In this document: positions 47,294-62,870 of the stretch, piece by piece
How the letters are laid out: each line of letters begins with the position of its first letter
Position numbering within the stretch: the first letter of the stretch is position 1
From: Scylla paramamosain
Taxonomy: Eukaryota > Arthropoda > Malacostraca > Decapoda > Portunidae
NCBI RefSeq assembly: GCF_035594125.1
Contig: NC_087173.1
Span: 15,588,255-15,652,254, forward strand
DNA: 64,000 nt
Direction: 5' to 3'
Notes under the pieces: generated by a model
What the model was told of the DNA's origin: nothing
The model's input: the letters and a program-made list of their open reading frames with translations, nothing else
Database searches by the model: none
Made by a program: the position numbers and the translations under genes

Positions 47294-50212
47294 AAAAGAA
47301 GAAGGCAGTAGACCCCTGCCGAAACGATAATTACTTCCAATGAGATCTAAAGCACTGGATCAGGGGGTGCTGTGAGCTTATCATTAAACCCAGCTGTGAC
47401 CTCATTGAACGTTTCCTTTTGTGTCTCACAACACAAGGCAGAAGTCACACCCTAACCTCTAAAGATAACTATCTTCCTTCACACAAAACTACATGCAGCT
47501 AATTACACACACACTCTTCACTCAAAATTCAAAATTATCATGGCGAATCCTACACTAGTCCCGGAGTCCCCATCTGGGCAGAGGACCATAAATATCCCCA
47601 GGCCGGAGTGCTCTTCTAGTATCTACTTAAGTGCCTTGACATCCCCCTTTCAACTTTTTCTTCATTAACTTTTCCAACATTCTCGGTCTTGGATCTATTT
47701 TTCAATATGTAGAACACCACCTCTCCTCTACTAAACCTCATCTTCTTTTCCTCACTGAAACGCAGAGGCAACTGACGGAGGCAACTGACAGTAGCCCCTT
47801 TTCTGTTCCCTCCTATTTTCTTTACTTTCATTTTCAGTCTAAAGCTGAATGTCCACGACCTAGAGCAACTGGTGCAACACACTACTCGTATTCCTGACCG
47901 TCTTGGAAATATGCCCTACATTCTTGACGTTTTCCCTAACTTTTAATCCTTCTTCTAATGCTGTTACCCTATCTTCTCTATTGGGGTCCTCCGATCACAA
48001 TCTCATATCTAAATCTTGTCCTATCGCTCTAATCCCTCCTCAGGATCTCTCAAAGTGGAGGTGCCTCTGCCGTTTTGCCTCTGCTAGTTGGCAGGATCTG
48101 GAGAGATATTATGCTGATTTTCCTTTGAATGACTACTGCTTCCGTGTTAGAGACCCGTCTCTGTCTCCTGAGCGTATAACAGAGGTGATAGTGTTTGGCA
48201 TGGAGGCGTACATTCCTCACTCTTTCTCTCGACCTTAACCTTTCAAACCTTGGTTTAACACAGCCTATTCTCATACTATACGTGACAAAGAGGTGGCCCA
48301 CCAAAAGGTACTTGAGCCTTCCATCACCTGAATCTCATGTGCTTTATATTTCTGCTTGGAATCATGCCAAGTCTGTTCTCCAACTAGCCAAAAACTCCTT
48401 TATTAATAGAAAATGTCATAATATTTCAAGATCTAACTCCCCTCGTGACTTCTGGCACATAGCCAAAAACATCTCCAATAACTTTGCTCCTTTATCTTTC
48501 CCTTCTTTATTTTAACCTGATGGCACAACTGCCATCTCATTTATTTATAATGCTAAACTCTTCGCTCAAACCAAACCTCAAACCTAAAAACTGTACATTG
48601 GATAATTCAGGGCTTGTTCCTTCTTCTCCTCCACCCTCTGACTACTTTATGCTACCTATTTAAATCCTTCGCAATGATGTTTTCCATGTCCACGCTAGCC
48701 TAAACCCTTGGAAGCCTTATAGATCTGATGGGGTCCCTCCTATTGTTCTCCAAAAACATGCTTGCACCTTGTTTAGTCAAACTCTTTCAACTCCGTCTGT
48801 CAACATCTACCTTCCCTTCTTGCTGGAGGTTTGCCTACATTCAGCCTGTTCCTTAAAAGGGTGACCATTCTAATCCTTCAAACTACCGTCCTATTGCTTT
48901 AATTTCCTGTTTATCTAAAGTTTTTTTAATCTATCCTCAACAGAAAGATTCTTAAACATTTATCATTTCAGAATCTTTTATCTGATCGCCAGTATGGGAT
49001 CCGTCAAAGCCGTTCTACTGGTGATCAGGCTTTCCTTACTGAGTCTTGGTCATTCTCTTTTAGAGATTTTGATGAGCCTTTTGCTGTTGCCTTAGACATA
49101 TTAAAAGCTTTTGATAGAGTCTGGCAGTTAATTTCCAAATTACCCTACGGCTTATATCTTTCTCTCTGTAACTTCATCTAATGTTTTCTTTATGATCGTT
49201 CTATTGCTGCTGTGGTAGACGGTCAATATTCTTCTAAATTTATTGACAGTGGTGTTCCTCAGGGTTCTGTTTTCTCATCAACTCTCTCTCTATTATTCAT
49301 CAATGATCTTCTAAACCAAGCTTCTTGTCCTATCCACGCTTACGCTGATGATACCACCCTACACTTTTCCATGTCTTTTTGTCGACGTTCAACCCTTCAG
49401 GAAGTAAACGGTTCACGCATGGAAGCCACAGAACGCCTGACTTCTGATTTCTTTAAAATTTCTGATTGGGGCTGAGCAAACTTCAAAAATTCAATTCCTC
49501 CATCTGTCAACACGACACAAACTTCCAGACAATTATCCACTCTTCTTCAATGACACTCAACTGTCCCCCTCTTCTACATTGAACATCCTCAGTCTGTCCT
49601 TTACTTATAATCTAAACTGGAAACTTCATCTCTCATCTCTAGCTAAAAGAGCCTCTAATAAGTTAGGCGTTCTCAGTCGTCTCCACCAGTTTTTCTCACC
49701 CCCCAGCTGCTAACTCTGTACAGGGGCCTTATCCATGTATTGAGTATGCTTCACATGTATGGGGGGTGATATCCACTCATACCGGTATTTTTACACAGGC
49801 TGGAATCAAAATCTTTTTGTTTTATCAACTCCTCTCCTCTAAATTTACCCTCTTTCTTATTGCTGTAATGTTGATTATCTTGCTATCTCCTACTGCTCTT
49901 TTCGTGACAACTACTCTGATCTTGCTAACTGTATGCCTTCCCCTCCTCCCGTGGCCTCGCTGCAAAAGAATTTCTTCTTTTTCTCATTCCTATTCTGTCT
50001 ACCTCTCTAATGCAAGAGTTAACCATTATTCTCAATCATTCATCCCTTTCTCTAGTAAAATCTGAAACTCCCTGCCACCTTCCTATGAAGGTACCACCAT
50101 GTACTTCCACCTTCTTATGACCTGAACTCTTTCAAGTGGTATGTTTCAAGACACATATCCTGTATTTTTTATTAACACTTTCCACTCTTTACGGGGACTG
50201 GCACTTCAGTCG
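47294..50212 (+). mobile_element. LINE-B copy g (near full length, degenerate)
   Basis: The 5' end AAGAAGGCAGTAGACCCC, a remnant of the start (ATGGCGAATCCTACA), a partly deleted APE, then [15 protein letters not shown], the linker, RT and 3' UTR ending near GGGGACTGGCACTTCAG. The open stretch at 49212-49475 keeps DSGVPQGS, LLFINDLL and AYADDTTLHF. Multiple frameshifts and stops occur. It is the most complete LINE-B copy here in span. Confidence 0.88.
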
Positions 50213-50672
<460 letters not shown>

Positions 50673-51320
50673 ACTGTGAACTGGAAACTTCACATCTCAT
50701 CTCTAGCTTCAATGAAGTTAGGTGTTCTGAGATGTCTCCGCCAGTTTTTCTCACCCCCCCAGCTGCTAACTCTGTACAAGGGCCTTATCCGTCCATGTAT
50801 GGAGTATGCTTCACATGTCTGGGGGGTTCCCCTCATACTGCTCTTCTAGACAGGATGGAATCAAAAGCTTTTCGTCTCATCGACTCCTCTCCTCTAACTG
50901 ACTGTCTTCAGCCTCTCTCTCACCGCAGCAATGTTGCATATCTAGCTGTCTTTTACCGCTATTTTCATGCTAACTGCTCTTCTGATCTTGCTAACTGTAT
51001 GCCGCCCCTCCTCCCGCGGCCTCGCTGCACAAGACTTTCTTCTTTCTCTCACCCCTATTCTGTCCACCTCTCTAACGCAAAAGTTAACCAGTATTCTCAA
51101 TTATTCATCCCTTTCTCTGGTAAACTCTGGAACTCCCTGCCTGCTTTTGTATTTCCACCTTCCTATGACTTCAAGAGGGAGGTTTCAAGACACTTATTCA
51201 TCAATTTGTGACCACTGCTTTCACCCTTTTATGGGACTGGCATTTCAGTGGGCATTTTTTTTTTTATTGGATTTTTGTTGCCCTTGGCCAGTGTCCTTCC
51301 TACATAAAAAAAAAAAAAAA
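50673..51320 (+). mobile_element. LINE-B copy h (plus, 5'-truncated, poly-A)
   Basis: Covers [20 protein letters not shown] sequence through [76 protein letters not shown] and stop, then the 3' UTR and a poly-A at 51306-51320. The last 180 codons are open except for small deletions, so it is fairly recent. Confidence 0.9.
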
Positions 51321-51406
51321 ATTGTATGTCTGTCTGTCTGTTTGTCAGTCTGCATGTCTGTCTGTCTGTATGTCAATTTCTTTGTATCAGTCACATCAGT
51401 CATTAC

Positions 51407-54474
<3,068 letters not shown>

Positions 54475-55487
54475 ACATAAGTTCAGTTCAATCCATCAGA
54501 GAGTTCAGATCAGTGACAGAGTCAGTCTTCACAGAGAGAGAATCAAGCATCGTCACGTCCGTCCATCATTAAATCAAGAGGAAACCTTATCAAAATCTTG
54601 TGTTCCTTTACTCACACATTCAACCATAATCCAAACCTCTACCCACGATCTCCACGCTACCAACAATATTTATTGGAGAAGCAGTCAGCCACCACCATTT
54701 ATCCTGCCACCATCATCTCCAGCAATATCCAGTAAGTCAAGCAAGCAGTGGTCTCTCCAAAACAGTGGTGCAGCAAAATCTATCTGATATAGTAGTGGCC
54801 AGCGGTATCCAGCTACTACCAGGTCCTCCAGAGTTAATCGATACAATTAGTGTGCAGCGGTGTTGAGCGATTGAAGAATACACAAACTCTCGACTCTCTC
54901 TCAAAAATCTAGTACACGCTGAGACACAAGTATCACACCACCATCGCAGGTAAGTTGCGAGGCGTTATCATTTATCACTCAGACGACATTGTTGGTGTAT
55001 CGCTCTCGACATGGCAAGTCGTGGTCCAATCTTGTCTGTCCCTCACCACGCTTCAGTCCTGGGTCAACACACCCCCACGTGCTCTCCGTCGCTCCTGCCT
55101 CATCTACCTGTCGCCACACCTGTCATCACGCCTGTTCCTGCTGTGCGCCGGCCTGCTTCTTCTGGAGGTCCGGGTGTCCCTTGGCTCCTTCCCCGAGCCA
55201 CCCCCACCCACCACCCTCTCCCATCCGAATACTCGCGGTCACGCCTCATCTGGTCATCTCCCCGAGCTGCGGTACACACTGGATCGCCGCGCCTGTCGCC
55301 ACCACTCCCCTGCCGCCGCCCTCTCACTGCCCAGACTTGGCCAAGGTCATCTCTCTCCACATCTTTTCCCAGCTACAGTGTTCCCAGTCATCATGTTGTC
55401 ACTTCATCACCGCCAAATTTAAGTGTTTCATCTGCTTTTGATTATTCTCGTCCTTTCCACTCTTCTTTCTTCTGATATTAAGTAGTG

Positions 55488-55489
55488 TC

Positions 55490-55532
<43 letters not shown>

Positions 55533-55604
55533 TTATCTATCTGTCTGTCTGTCTGTCTGTCTCCCTATCTGTTTCCTGCCTGTCTGTCTGTCTGTCTGTC
55601 TGTC
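55488..55604. repeat. (CTAT)n/(CTGT)n tetranucleotide repeats
   Basis: CTAT units followed by two CTGT blocks. Confidence 0.95.
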
Positions 55605-55669
55605 AATCCGTGTATATATTATTCCCTTCAGTCCCTCATTATTATTTATTGTTGTCTATGTTATCATAT

Positions 55670-55756
55670 ATGATTACTGAGTCCGTTCCACTCATCTACC
55701 ACTCTATTTGGTTCTCAAACAGAGTGGTAGATGAGTGGAACGGACTCAGTAATCAT
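55670..55756. repeat. Perfect 36-bp inverted repeat, 15-nt loop
   Basis: 55670-55705 is the exact reverse complement of 55721-55756. Both arms are LINE-F sequence (antisense, then sense of the NRVVDEWNGLS segment). Confidence 0.95.
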
Positions 55757-55922
55757 GTAGTTAGTGCTAGGACACTAGAGAGCTTTAAGAGAAGATTAGA
55801 CAAGTTAATGGATGGGGATAACAGATGGAAATAGGTAGGTGTGTTTCATACAGGGACTGCCACGTGTAAGCCTGGTTGCTTCTTTCAGCTTCCCTTATTT
55901 CTTATGTTCTTATGTTCTTATG
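55706..55922 (+). mobile_element. LINE-F (CR1-like) 3' end with TTATGTTC tail
   Basis: Encodes NRVVDEWNGLSNHVV then LESFKRRLDKLMDGDNRWK and a stop, then a short 3' UTR and a tail of TTATGTTC units (about 55898-55922). An 8-bp 3' repeat is a CR1 hallmark. It is strongly 5'-truncated and preceded by an inverted piece of itself. Confidence 0.8.
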
Positions 55923-56289
55923 TAAGTTAGTGGCATCCCCTCCCTCCTATCGCTCTCGACGTGGAAAATGGTGCTCCGATCTTGCCTGTCCCTCACCACA
56001 CTTCAATCCTGGGTCAGCACACCTTCATGTGCTCTCCGTCGCTCCTACCTCATCTCCCCGTGGCATTCTGTGTATCATATTGTGTGCTATTCTGTGTATC
56101 ATATTCTGTGCTATTCTGTGTGTTTCATACTTCTGTATATGTTCTTCACTGATTCTCTGTGCGATTCACGTCTCTTATGAAAACACGGTTACAGTTTGCA
56201 TGATCTTCATCACTACCTGTTACATGTCTGCTGAAAATACCATGACACCTCAAATCACATGAGATTCCAAACTTATCTGGAGCTGGCAT

Positions 56290-57252
56290 AAAAACCGTTT
56301 ATCAGTTTATTCAGAGGATTGAGGAGGAATGTACCAGACGTTCAGCCACGCCTGATAAGGATAAAATATCCATTTTTTAAATCTCATGTCTGTCACGAGC
56401 CGTCAAGTCTCGCTGGCCTGTTGGTGAAATCAGATAAATTCACTTCTCTCACTATCTTTGATGACTTCACCACTCACCTCAGAAATCATTTCCAGAGTCA
56501 TTCAAAGCTTGGAGTCACCCATTCTCTCCTCAAACTCTCAAAATCTATCACATAGCACGTCCACTCACACATTAATCCTTACAAGGCAGAAAACACAGCT
56601 TCCTCTCTGAGCTCGGAATTGATCTCTCAGCTTCACCACTCACCTCAGAAATAATAAGAAAAATAATAAGAAAATAATCCAAGATTCAAATTGGTTTACT
56701 GATGACTCACTGTCAAAAGGATGAGTTAAAAGGCTCATAGCTTATCATTTGTTTACTATCTTCCTTGATGTTCACAATTTCCAGGTAGTAAGTGAAATTG
56801 AATTCAACAAAACCAGATTATATGATGTCTGCAAAGTCATATCTAATAAGCGTCCTCTTCCCAGCTCTGAGCCTCTTCAGGCAATTGATTCCTCTTCACC
56901 TGATTCTTTCATCTCACCTCATCACCCACCTTCTTGTTCTTCTTCACCTTCTCGTGGACGTTACACAAAACGTACATTCTCTTTGCTTAGATATCAGCAT
57001 ACTTGATCGAAATCGAGATCAAGAAATGTCACCTGCACCCGTTGCAAACTGCCTGGTCATGTTATCACGCAGTGTAAGGTTGTTCTTAATAGCTCAAGAA
57101 GACACTCATTCAACCCTGATGCATTCTGTTCCTTCAACAAAAGGGTAGGTCATTTCTTGCAAGACTGCAGGCATTATTATTCACAGTCTCAGGTTGCTCA
57201 ACGAAAATCGTTGGGAAACTTTTCGCGCCCTTCTCTGGCCAATCCATCATAA
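56290..57252 (+). pseudogene. G5 gag with two CCHC-type knuckles
   Basis: Open pieces include FDDFTTHLRNHFQSHSKLGV, NTASSLSSELISQL and IEFNKTRLYDVCKVISNKRP, consistent with a capsid-like helical domain. At about 57028-57165 are CTRCKLPGHVITQC (a perfect CX2CX4HX4C) and CSFNKRVGHFLQDC, in which the second Cys is Asn. Stops and frameshifts interrupt it. Gag would coat the element RNA. Confidence 0.6.
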
Positions 57253-57392
57253 CATTATCATCAATTCTCAAATCATCACCTTCTTATGTACCTAAACAGC
57301 GTACAAAGCACAAGGTATGCTTCACTCATCATCTTAACTCAGCACTTCCTTCAGTTAACATTAGATATGCAAAATTATTCAATGGCAATGTC

Positions 57393-57791
57393 ACAGATGT
57401 TGCGTGTCACTCTGCACCATACAAAGCTTTCTTTGACATGGGTGCTGCTGTTAACCTTATCAAGATGGATGTATTTAGGAGACTCTCTTCCTCTTCTCAG
57501 AATCACATCACTGCATTACCTCCTGGGAAAATTATCTTACCCCATAGGCAAGTACTCTTAGCACTGTCTTTATCACCGCAGCAACCAGACACGTGTGATT
57601 ATTTCTACAATGTATCAAATATATCTTTTAATGCTGATCTTCTCATAGGCTTCAACACCATATACAAGTATGACATCACCTTATTCCATGCTATCAATGA
57701 AATCGCTCAAGTGGATACTTACATTCCTGCTGTTCTTCCCTATGATACTTCTTCTCCTGCAGTTGGAACTATTCCTTCTTCTAGCGACTAG
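57393..57791 (+). pseudogene. G5 retropepsin-like protease
   Basis: SAPYKAFFDMGAAVNLIKMD carries DMGA where retropepsins have DTGA. ADLLIGFNTI follows at the expected distance, with a TAG stop after IPSSSD. The active-site Thr is lost, so it is presumably inactive. Confidence 0.6.
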
Positions 57792-57904
57792 ATATTATCT
57801 ACATGGGATTCTCATGTTACAACATCTACTTTGTCAGTCTCACAGCCTCATTCTCAACCATCTTCCCAATCAGACCACGATGTAACTATTCGTAAACACA
57901 TTTC

Positions 57905-58243
57905 CAAGAGAAGGTAGTAGGTACCTGCTGAGGTCGAAAGCAGTGGATCAGGGGATGCTGTAAACTTATCATTAAAACCAGCTGTGATCTCACTGAACGT
58001 TTCTCTTTGTGTCTCACAACACAAAGGGGCGGTCACAACCTGCCCTCTAAAGACAACTCTTCCTCCACACAAAACTACAAGCACCTAATAACACACACAC
58101 ACACACACACACACCCTTCACCGAAAAATTCAAAATTATCATGGTAACTCCTACACTAGCCTAGGAGCTCCCATCTGGGGAGTGGACCGCAAATGTCCCC
58201 CGGTCGGATTGCTTTTCTGATAACGACCTTAAGTGTCTTGACA
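57905..58243 (+). mobile_element. LINE-B copy j, 5' part (host of G4)
   Basis: The LINE-B 5' UTR, with a (CA)n of 23 bp at about 58090, an ATGGTAACTCCTACA start remnant and GTGTCTTGACA. It is cut by the Gypsy element G4 at 58243; GACA is duplicated at 63172-63175. Confidence 0.9.
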
Positions 58244-58613
58244 TGTAGGAGTACATAGATACACCATTAGAAGTTCGAGGTAGGTTCCAGTAATGCGGTT
58301 TACACCTCGTTGGGTACTGCCACGGTCTCGGTCATTCGGCTGACAGGACGCCTACTTAAAACACCACACACTCACGCCTGCAATGGTTTTCCTTTATTGT
58401 GATTTAAGCACCACCTGCAGTTTGGGACTCTGTTGTACACTTGCTGTGACCGTGTCTGGGGAATTTAACTGCGCCTGTGAACAGCGCCCGCAAATAAACT
58501 CACGGCACCTTGCTGTGACCGTGTCTGGGGAATCTAACTGGGCCTGTGAACAGCGCCCGCAAATAAACTCACGGCACCTGTCTGGAAGCTTCTGTACCGA
58601 TCTCCGCTCTACA
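58244..58613 (+). repeat. G4 5' LTR (370 bp)
   Basis: Begins TGTAGGAGTACATAG and ends CTCTACA. It contains a 69-bp tandem duplication (58441-58509 and 58510-58578), each half with AAATAAACTC, a polyadenylation-type signal. The 3' LTR has one copy only. Confidence 0.95.
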
Positions 58614-58615
58614 AG

Positions 58616-58632
58616 TGGTGACCCCGGAGTGA
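58616..58632 (+). other. G4 primer-binding site, tRNA-Trp type
   Basis: TGGTGACCCCGGAGTGA starts two bases after the LTR. It resembles the tRNA-Trp-complementary site known in CsRn1-like elements, with a small mismatch. Confidence 0.75.
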
Positions 58633-58716
58633 CCAGACGTAACGTGATCATCGTGGAGCAGGGACGGCCTACGGACTGTGGTGATTGGTGGCAGACTATA
58701 ACTACACAGTGACTAT

Positions 58717-59560
58717 ATGCTGGTCGTCCAGGTACTCTATTATTTTACTTTTGTCCTGTTTGGAATCTATGCCCTTGGAACTACGCCGAACCAGGACGAG
58801 GGTTCGCTACTTACATCTAGTGCGTCGCAGGATAGTGTTTCTTCCGTGACCACAGGTGTTGCCGTCAAACCACCACCCTTTGATGAGACTTCAGTAACAC
58901 GCTGGTTTACAATAATTGAATCACAGTTTGTTCTTGCCAAGATCACTGTTTCAAGTACTAAATTTCACCATATATTATCAAATTTGCCACTTAGAGTAAT
59001 CAATCAATTGTGATGAAGTCATCAATTCTTCAGACTATGGTGAATTAAAGCAATCTTTGATATCTCTTTTCACCAGGTCAAAACCTGAACTTTTTGACTC
59101 TCTTGTTAATCAAAATAACATAATGTGTGACAGACCTTCCACGTATTTGAGAGAGTTGCGTAAAATAGCTGCTCAACTAGGGGTGGATCATTCCTTTATA
59201 AAGTTAAAATTTTTGAAAGCATTACCTAGTAGCATCAGACCTCTCCTAGTGACATATGAGGAGAGCTCTACACTAGAGGAACTGGCTCGTGTAGCTGAGA
59301 CATTATTGGCCTATGGCTCAAGTAATGCGAGTGTAAACAACAGCGCTAATGTTTCCATGGTGGAAGGTGGACAAGGGTCCAGGCCTGCGAGCCGGAATAG
59401 AGATAATGGTAATAGAGGCCCAAATTTCACTTCAGCTTGTCAGGATAATGTATTTTCTAGAACTTGTGTTCCCATTGGAGTGCGCGCCTTTCATGAAGGT
59501 CAGCGTCCTCAGGTGTGCAGGTACCATCTGTATTATGGTAACAGGGCAAAATCATGTAAA
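58717..59560 (+). pseudogene. G4 gag
   Basis: The first frame (58717-59013) holds KPPPFDETSVTRWFTIIESQ, the capsid start, and stops at TGA. The next frame (from 59057) continues with STYLRELRKIAAQLGVDHSF and KALPSSIRPLL. Near 59516-59560 CRYHLYYGNRAKSCKRWC replaces a zinc knuckle, as in CsRn1-like gags. A frameshift lies between 59000 and 59057. Confidence 0.85.
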
Positions 59561-59980
59561 CGATGGTGTATACTTTCTTCTACAGCTTCTAATATTTTAC
59601 CAGAATCTCGCCCTAATTCTCGTATTCCACCAGGCGGGAAACTAGTAGGGCAGTCTGTAGAAATATCAGTTGCGACCGTCGGACTGCCACTTAGAGTAAG
59701 TGCCACAATCGGTTGCAAGAATTACCAATTTTTGATAGATACTGGTTCATCACTTTCGCTGCTTCCTAATGAATCAGAACTTACTCCATTCCTCAGGCCA
59801 ACTGCTGTTACTCTTACTAATGCTTCAGGTAAACCCATACGTTGTTATGGTGAAGTCGATGTAGACCTTGGGATACGATGTATTAGGCGTTCTTTCCCTT
59901 GGTCTTTCGTCATTGCTGACGTTATACATCCAATTTTGGGAACCAATTTTCTTGCAGCTAACTCACTAATGGTAGACTAA
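59561..59980 (+). pseudogene. G4 aspartic protease
   Basis: In the same frame as the second gag piece: YQFLIDTGSSLSLLP (DTG active site), LTNASGKPIRCYG and the ending HPILGTNFLAANSLMVD. This domain itself is uninterrupted. It would cleave the Gag-Pol precursor. Confidence 0.85.
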
Positions 59981-60056
59981 AATCCAGTCGCTAATAGACT
60001 CCTCTACCCAATGTAAGATTCCTCTTGAAGTTTCTTATTCTCCTATTTATTCATAT

Positions 60057-61441
60057 TTGGTTAATTATAATGTGGTAGACTCAAAAGCTGAACTACTTTC
60101 TCAGTTTCCGGTTCTCACTTCACCTTTGCAGTTGTCAGCTACCACACCTCCTGTGGAAACTATACACCATCGTATTGATACAGGTGACTCACCTCCTATA
60201 CATTTCAAAGCAAGACCTTTGACAGGTGAGAAGCTCAAAGCGGCTAAAGATGAATTTCAGTTTTTGCTTAATGCCGGAATCATTCGGCGCTCTAACGCTC
60301 CTTGGGCGTCTCCTCTGCACCTCGTGCCTAAGAAGGAGCCCGGTGCTTGCAGACCTTGTGGTGACTATCGCGGACTCATTAACGTAACTGTGAATGATAA
60401 ATATCCCATACCACATTTGCGCTGTCTCACCATGTCACTTAAGGGTAAGACCATATTTTCAAAGATCGATTTGCAGCGTGCATACTTACAGATCCCTGTG
60501 GCCAAAGATGATGTACCTAAGACTGCAGTATGCACATCGTTTGGTCTGTTTGAATTTTTGTATATTTTTGTATAGCGCAGGTTCCACTTTTCAGCGCTTC
60601 ATTGATACCATATTGGTTAATGTTAAGAACACTTTCACCTACTTGGATGACATCTTAGTAGCTAGTACAACTCTTGAAGAACACATTGCTGATGTTAAGA
60701 CTGTTCTTTCTACTTTAGCAAAACACAACTTAAGACTATCTATAGATAAATGTGAATTTTTCAAGTCCTCGCTCACCTTCCTTGGCTATGATGTCAGTGC
60801 TCATGGAATTAGACCACCTCAAAACCGCGTCACTGCAATTTCAGTTTCCTTTACCTCAAACTTCAACTGTATTGCGCCATTTTATGGGGATGCTAAATTT
60901 CTTTAGACCAATGATCCCTAATTTTGCCGATGTTGCTTATTCATTGACAGAACTCTTACGGCATAATCCATCTTCTAAATCTCTCTCATGGACAGATGTT
61001 GCAAGGGACTCCTTCAACAATTTGAAGCAAGCCCTAGTCACCTGTCCTACCCTCGCCTATCCCTCTCAGAAGGCAACTGATTACCAGCTTGTGACTGACA
61101 GCTCGAGCTTCGCAGTTGGCGCAGCTCTATACCAGGTTATAGATGACACGCCTACGCCTCTAGGATTTTATTCCAAAAAGCTCTCTGACACTCAGAAAAC
61201 CTATTCCACCTATGACAGAGAACTCTTAGCTTCTTATTTGGCTGTCATTCACTTTAAAACACTCATTGATGGCCACTCGGTCACCTTGTTCCTTGACCAT
61301 AAACCTTTAGTTTCTGCCTTTCATTCTAAGTCAGTTGCAAAGTCTGATAGGCAACAACGGCAACTTTCTTTAATCTCTGAATATGTATCATCAGTAGTGT
61401 ACATCCGTGGGGACAACAATGTTGTTGCCGATTGTTTATAA
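60057..61441 (+). pseudogene. G4 reverse transcriptase-RNase H
   Basis: RT part 1 (60057-60575): IIRRSNAPWASPLHLVPKKE, CGDYRGLINVTVNDKYPIPH, FSKIDLQRAYLQIPV. A short duplication near 60550 shifts the frame; part 2 has AGSTFQRFIDTI and catalytic TYLDDILVAS. A second shift lies near 60850. The connection and RNase H follow: QLVTDSSSFAVGAALYQ, YDRELLASYLAVIHF, LDHKPLVSAF and YIRGDNNVVADCL, with TAA where Ser is expected. Confidence 0.9.
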
Positions 61442-61505
61442 AGACCATCATGTGCAATTTCAGTTGATTCTTTCGATTTGTGTGGCATAGCTCGTTCCCA
61501 GGAAG

Positions 61506-62366
61506 GTGACACCGAGGTCGGTTTGTACAAGGAGATTATCCAATTATACCTTGCCCTCTAATTTTGCTCTATGGTGCGACATATCTACCAACGCACCAAG
61601 ACCGTTTGTTCCTTCTTCTCTTAGGATAAATGTCATTCATTCTTTACACGATCTATCTCATCCTGGTATTAAAGCCACTGCTAAAATAATTAAACAACGT
61701 TATTTCTGGCCTTGTATGGACAAAGATATAAAGGAGTTTGTAACGAATTGTCTTAAATGTCAACAAGCTAAAACACACTGACACACAAAATCACCAGTTT
61801 CTCCTATTTCTACTCCTACTGATCGCTTCCAGACTGTTCATATAGATATTGTTGGACCATTGCCTCCTGCTACTCTTCCTAACTACCCATACCCTCTCCC
61901 ATACAATTACCTTCTCACTTGCATTGACAGAGCGACAAGATGGACGGAAGCTATACCTGTAATAGACACCACCGCGAGCTCCGTCGCTATTGCATTCGTG
62001 GTTGGTTGGATTTCTCGTTTTGGAGTACCGCTACAGGTAGTGACAGACAGAGGTGCTCAATTTGAAAGTGAGTTGTTTTCCGAGCTTTCCTCAATTATTG
62101 GCTTCCATCACATGCGAACAACTGCTTATCATCCTCAAGCGAACGGTATCATTGAACGCCATCACCGCTCTCTAAAATCAGCGATACGTGCTAGACAAGA
62201 GAACTGGTTTTATGCTTTGCCCATAGTCTTACTTGGATATCGCTTGACACCTAATATGACCAGTTACTCGCCATTCACTGCTGTCACAGGAACTCATATG
62301 TTGTGTCCTTCTGCAATTATCACTAAAGACTCGCCAATATCAACAAAGATACTATACACCGCTTGA
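61506..62366 (+). pseudogene. G4 integrase (zinc finger and core)
   Basis: HHCC part: VIHSLHDLSHPGIKA then YFWPCMDKDIKEFVTNCLKC. An in-frame TGA at 61779-61781 interrupts QQAKTH. The core follows in the same frame: VHIDIVGPLPP (Asp), VVTDRGAQFES (Asp), YHPQANGIIERHHRSLK (Glu). It ends by frameshift near 62330. The catalytic triad is intact, but the nonsense codon and shift disable it. Confidence 0.9.
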
Positions 62367-62842
62367 TTAAAGAAATTCAGGCCATTGATTTTTATAACTT
62401 TTCATCAGGTGAATGTCACTCCTCATCTAAACCATATGTTCCTAACGTTCTGTTTTCATGTTCAAAGGTCTGGGTGCGGATTGACAGAGTTCGCAAAAGT
62501 TTAGAAGCTCCTTATTCGGGATCTTATGAAGTAATACAACGTGACCCGAAATATTTCATCCTCAGACTACTTCAGGGTGACACGTCTGTATCTATTGACC
62601 ATTTGAAGCCAGCTTATATACCAATCACCAGACAAGCACCATCTAATGATAGAGATGACCTGACTACGTCTACCTTAGACTCTAATTCATCTCCTTTGCC
62701 TGATATCTCTGCTTCTACACCTTCCCCTTCTGCTTATTTCCAGTCTGATCTTTCTCGCCATACCATACCTAACTTCCCTCGTACAACTCGTTTAGGGAGG
62801 ACAGTGTATTTCAATCAACACCCTCACTATTTATATTACTAG
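62363..62842 (+). pseudogene. G4 integrase C-terminal region (GPY-like)
   Basis: VWVRIDRVRKSLEAPYSGSY then EVIQRDPKYFIL and SIDHLKPAYI match the integrase GPY/F-type module, where GPY reads GSY here. A Ser/Pro/Thr-rich tail follows. It is in a frame different from the core. Confidence 0.8.
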
Positions 62843-62855
62843 GTGAACTCCGTTA

Positions 62856-62868
62856 TTGAGGGGGGAGT
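62856..62868 (+). other. G4 polypurine tract
   Basis: TTGAGGGGGGAGT just before the 3' LTR, the expected plus-strand primer. Confidence 0.75.
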
Positions 62869-62870
62869 AT

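Larger units (their letters stand above)
54480..57900 (+). mobile_element. LTR-retrotransposon relic G5 (gag-protease)
   Basis: Leader-like sequence (54480-55000) with a strong splice-donor-like CAGGTAAGT at about 54946, a gag region ending in two zinc knuckles, and a protease. RT is missing because LINE-B copy j begins at about 57905. A 115-bp stretch at 55000 (CATGGCAAGTCGTGG) is repeated at about 55947-56066, and between the two lie a microsatellite and a LINE-F insertion. No LTR pair was identified. Confidence 0.6.

Noticed and set aside
55011..55475. Three overlapping Pro/Ser-rich ORFs as separate genes
   Set aside because: Overlapping frames of one C-rich region; at most one is a gag N-terminus.
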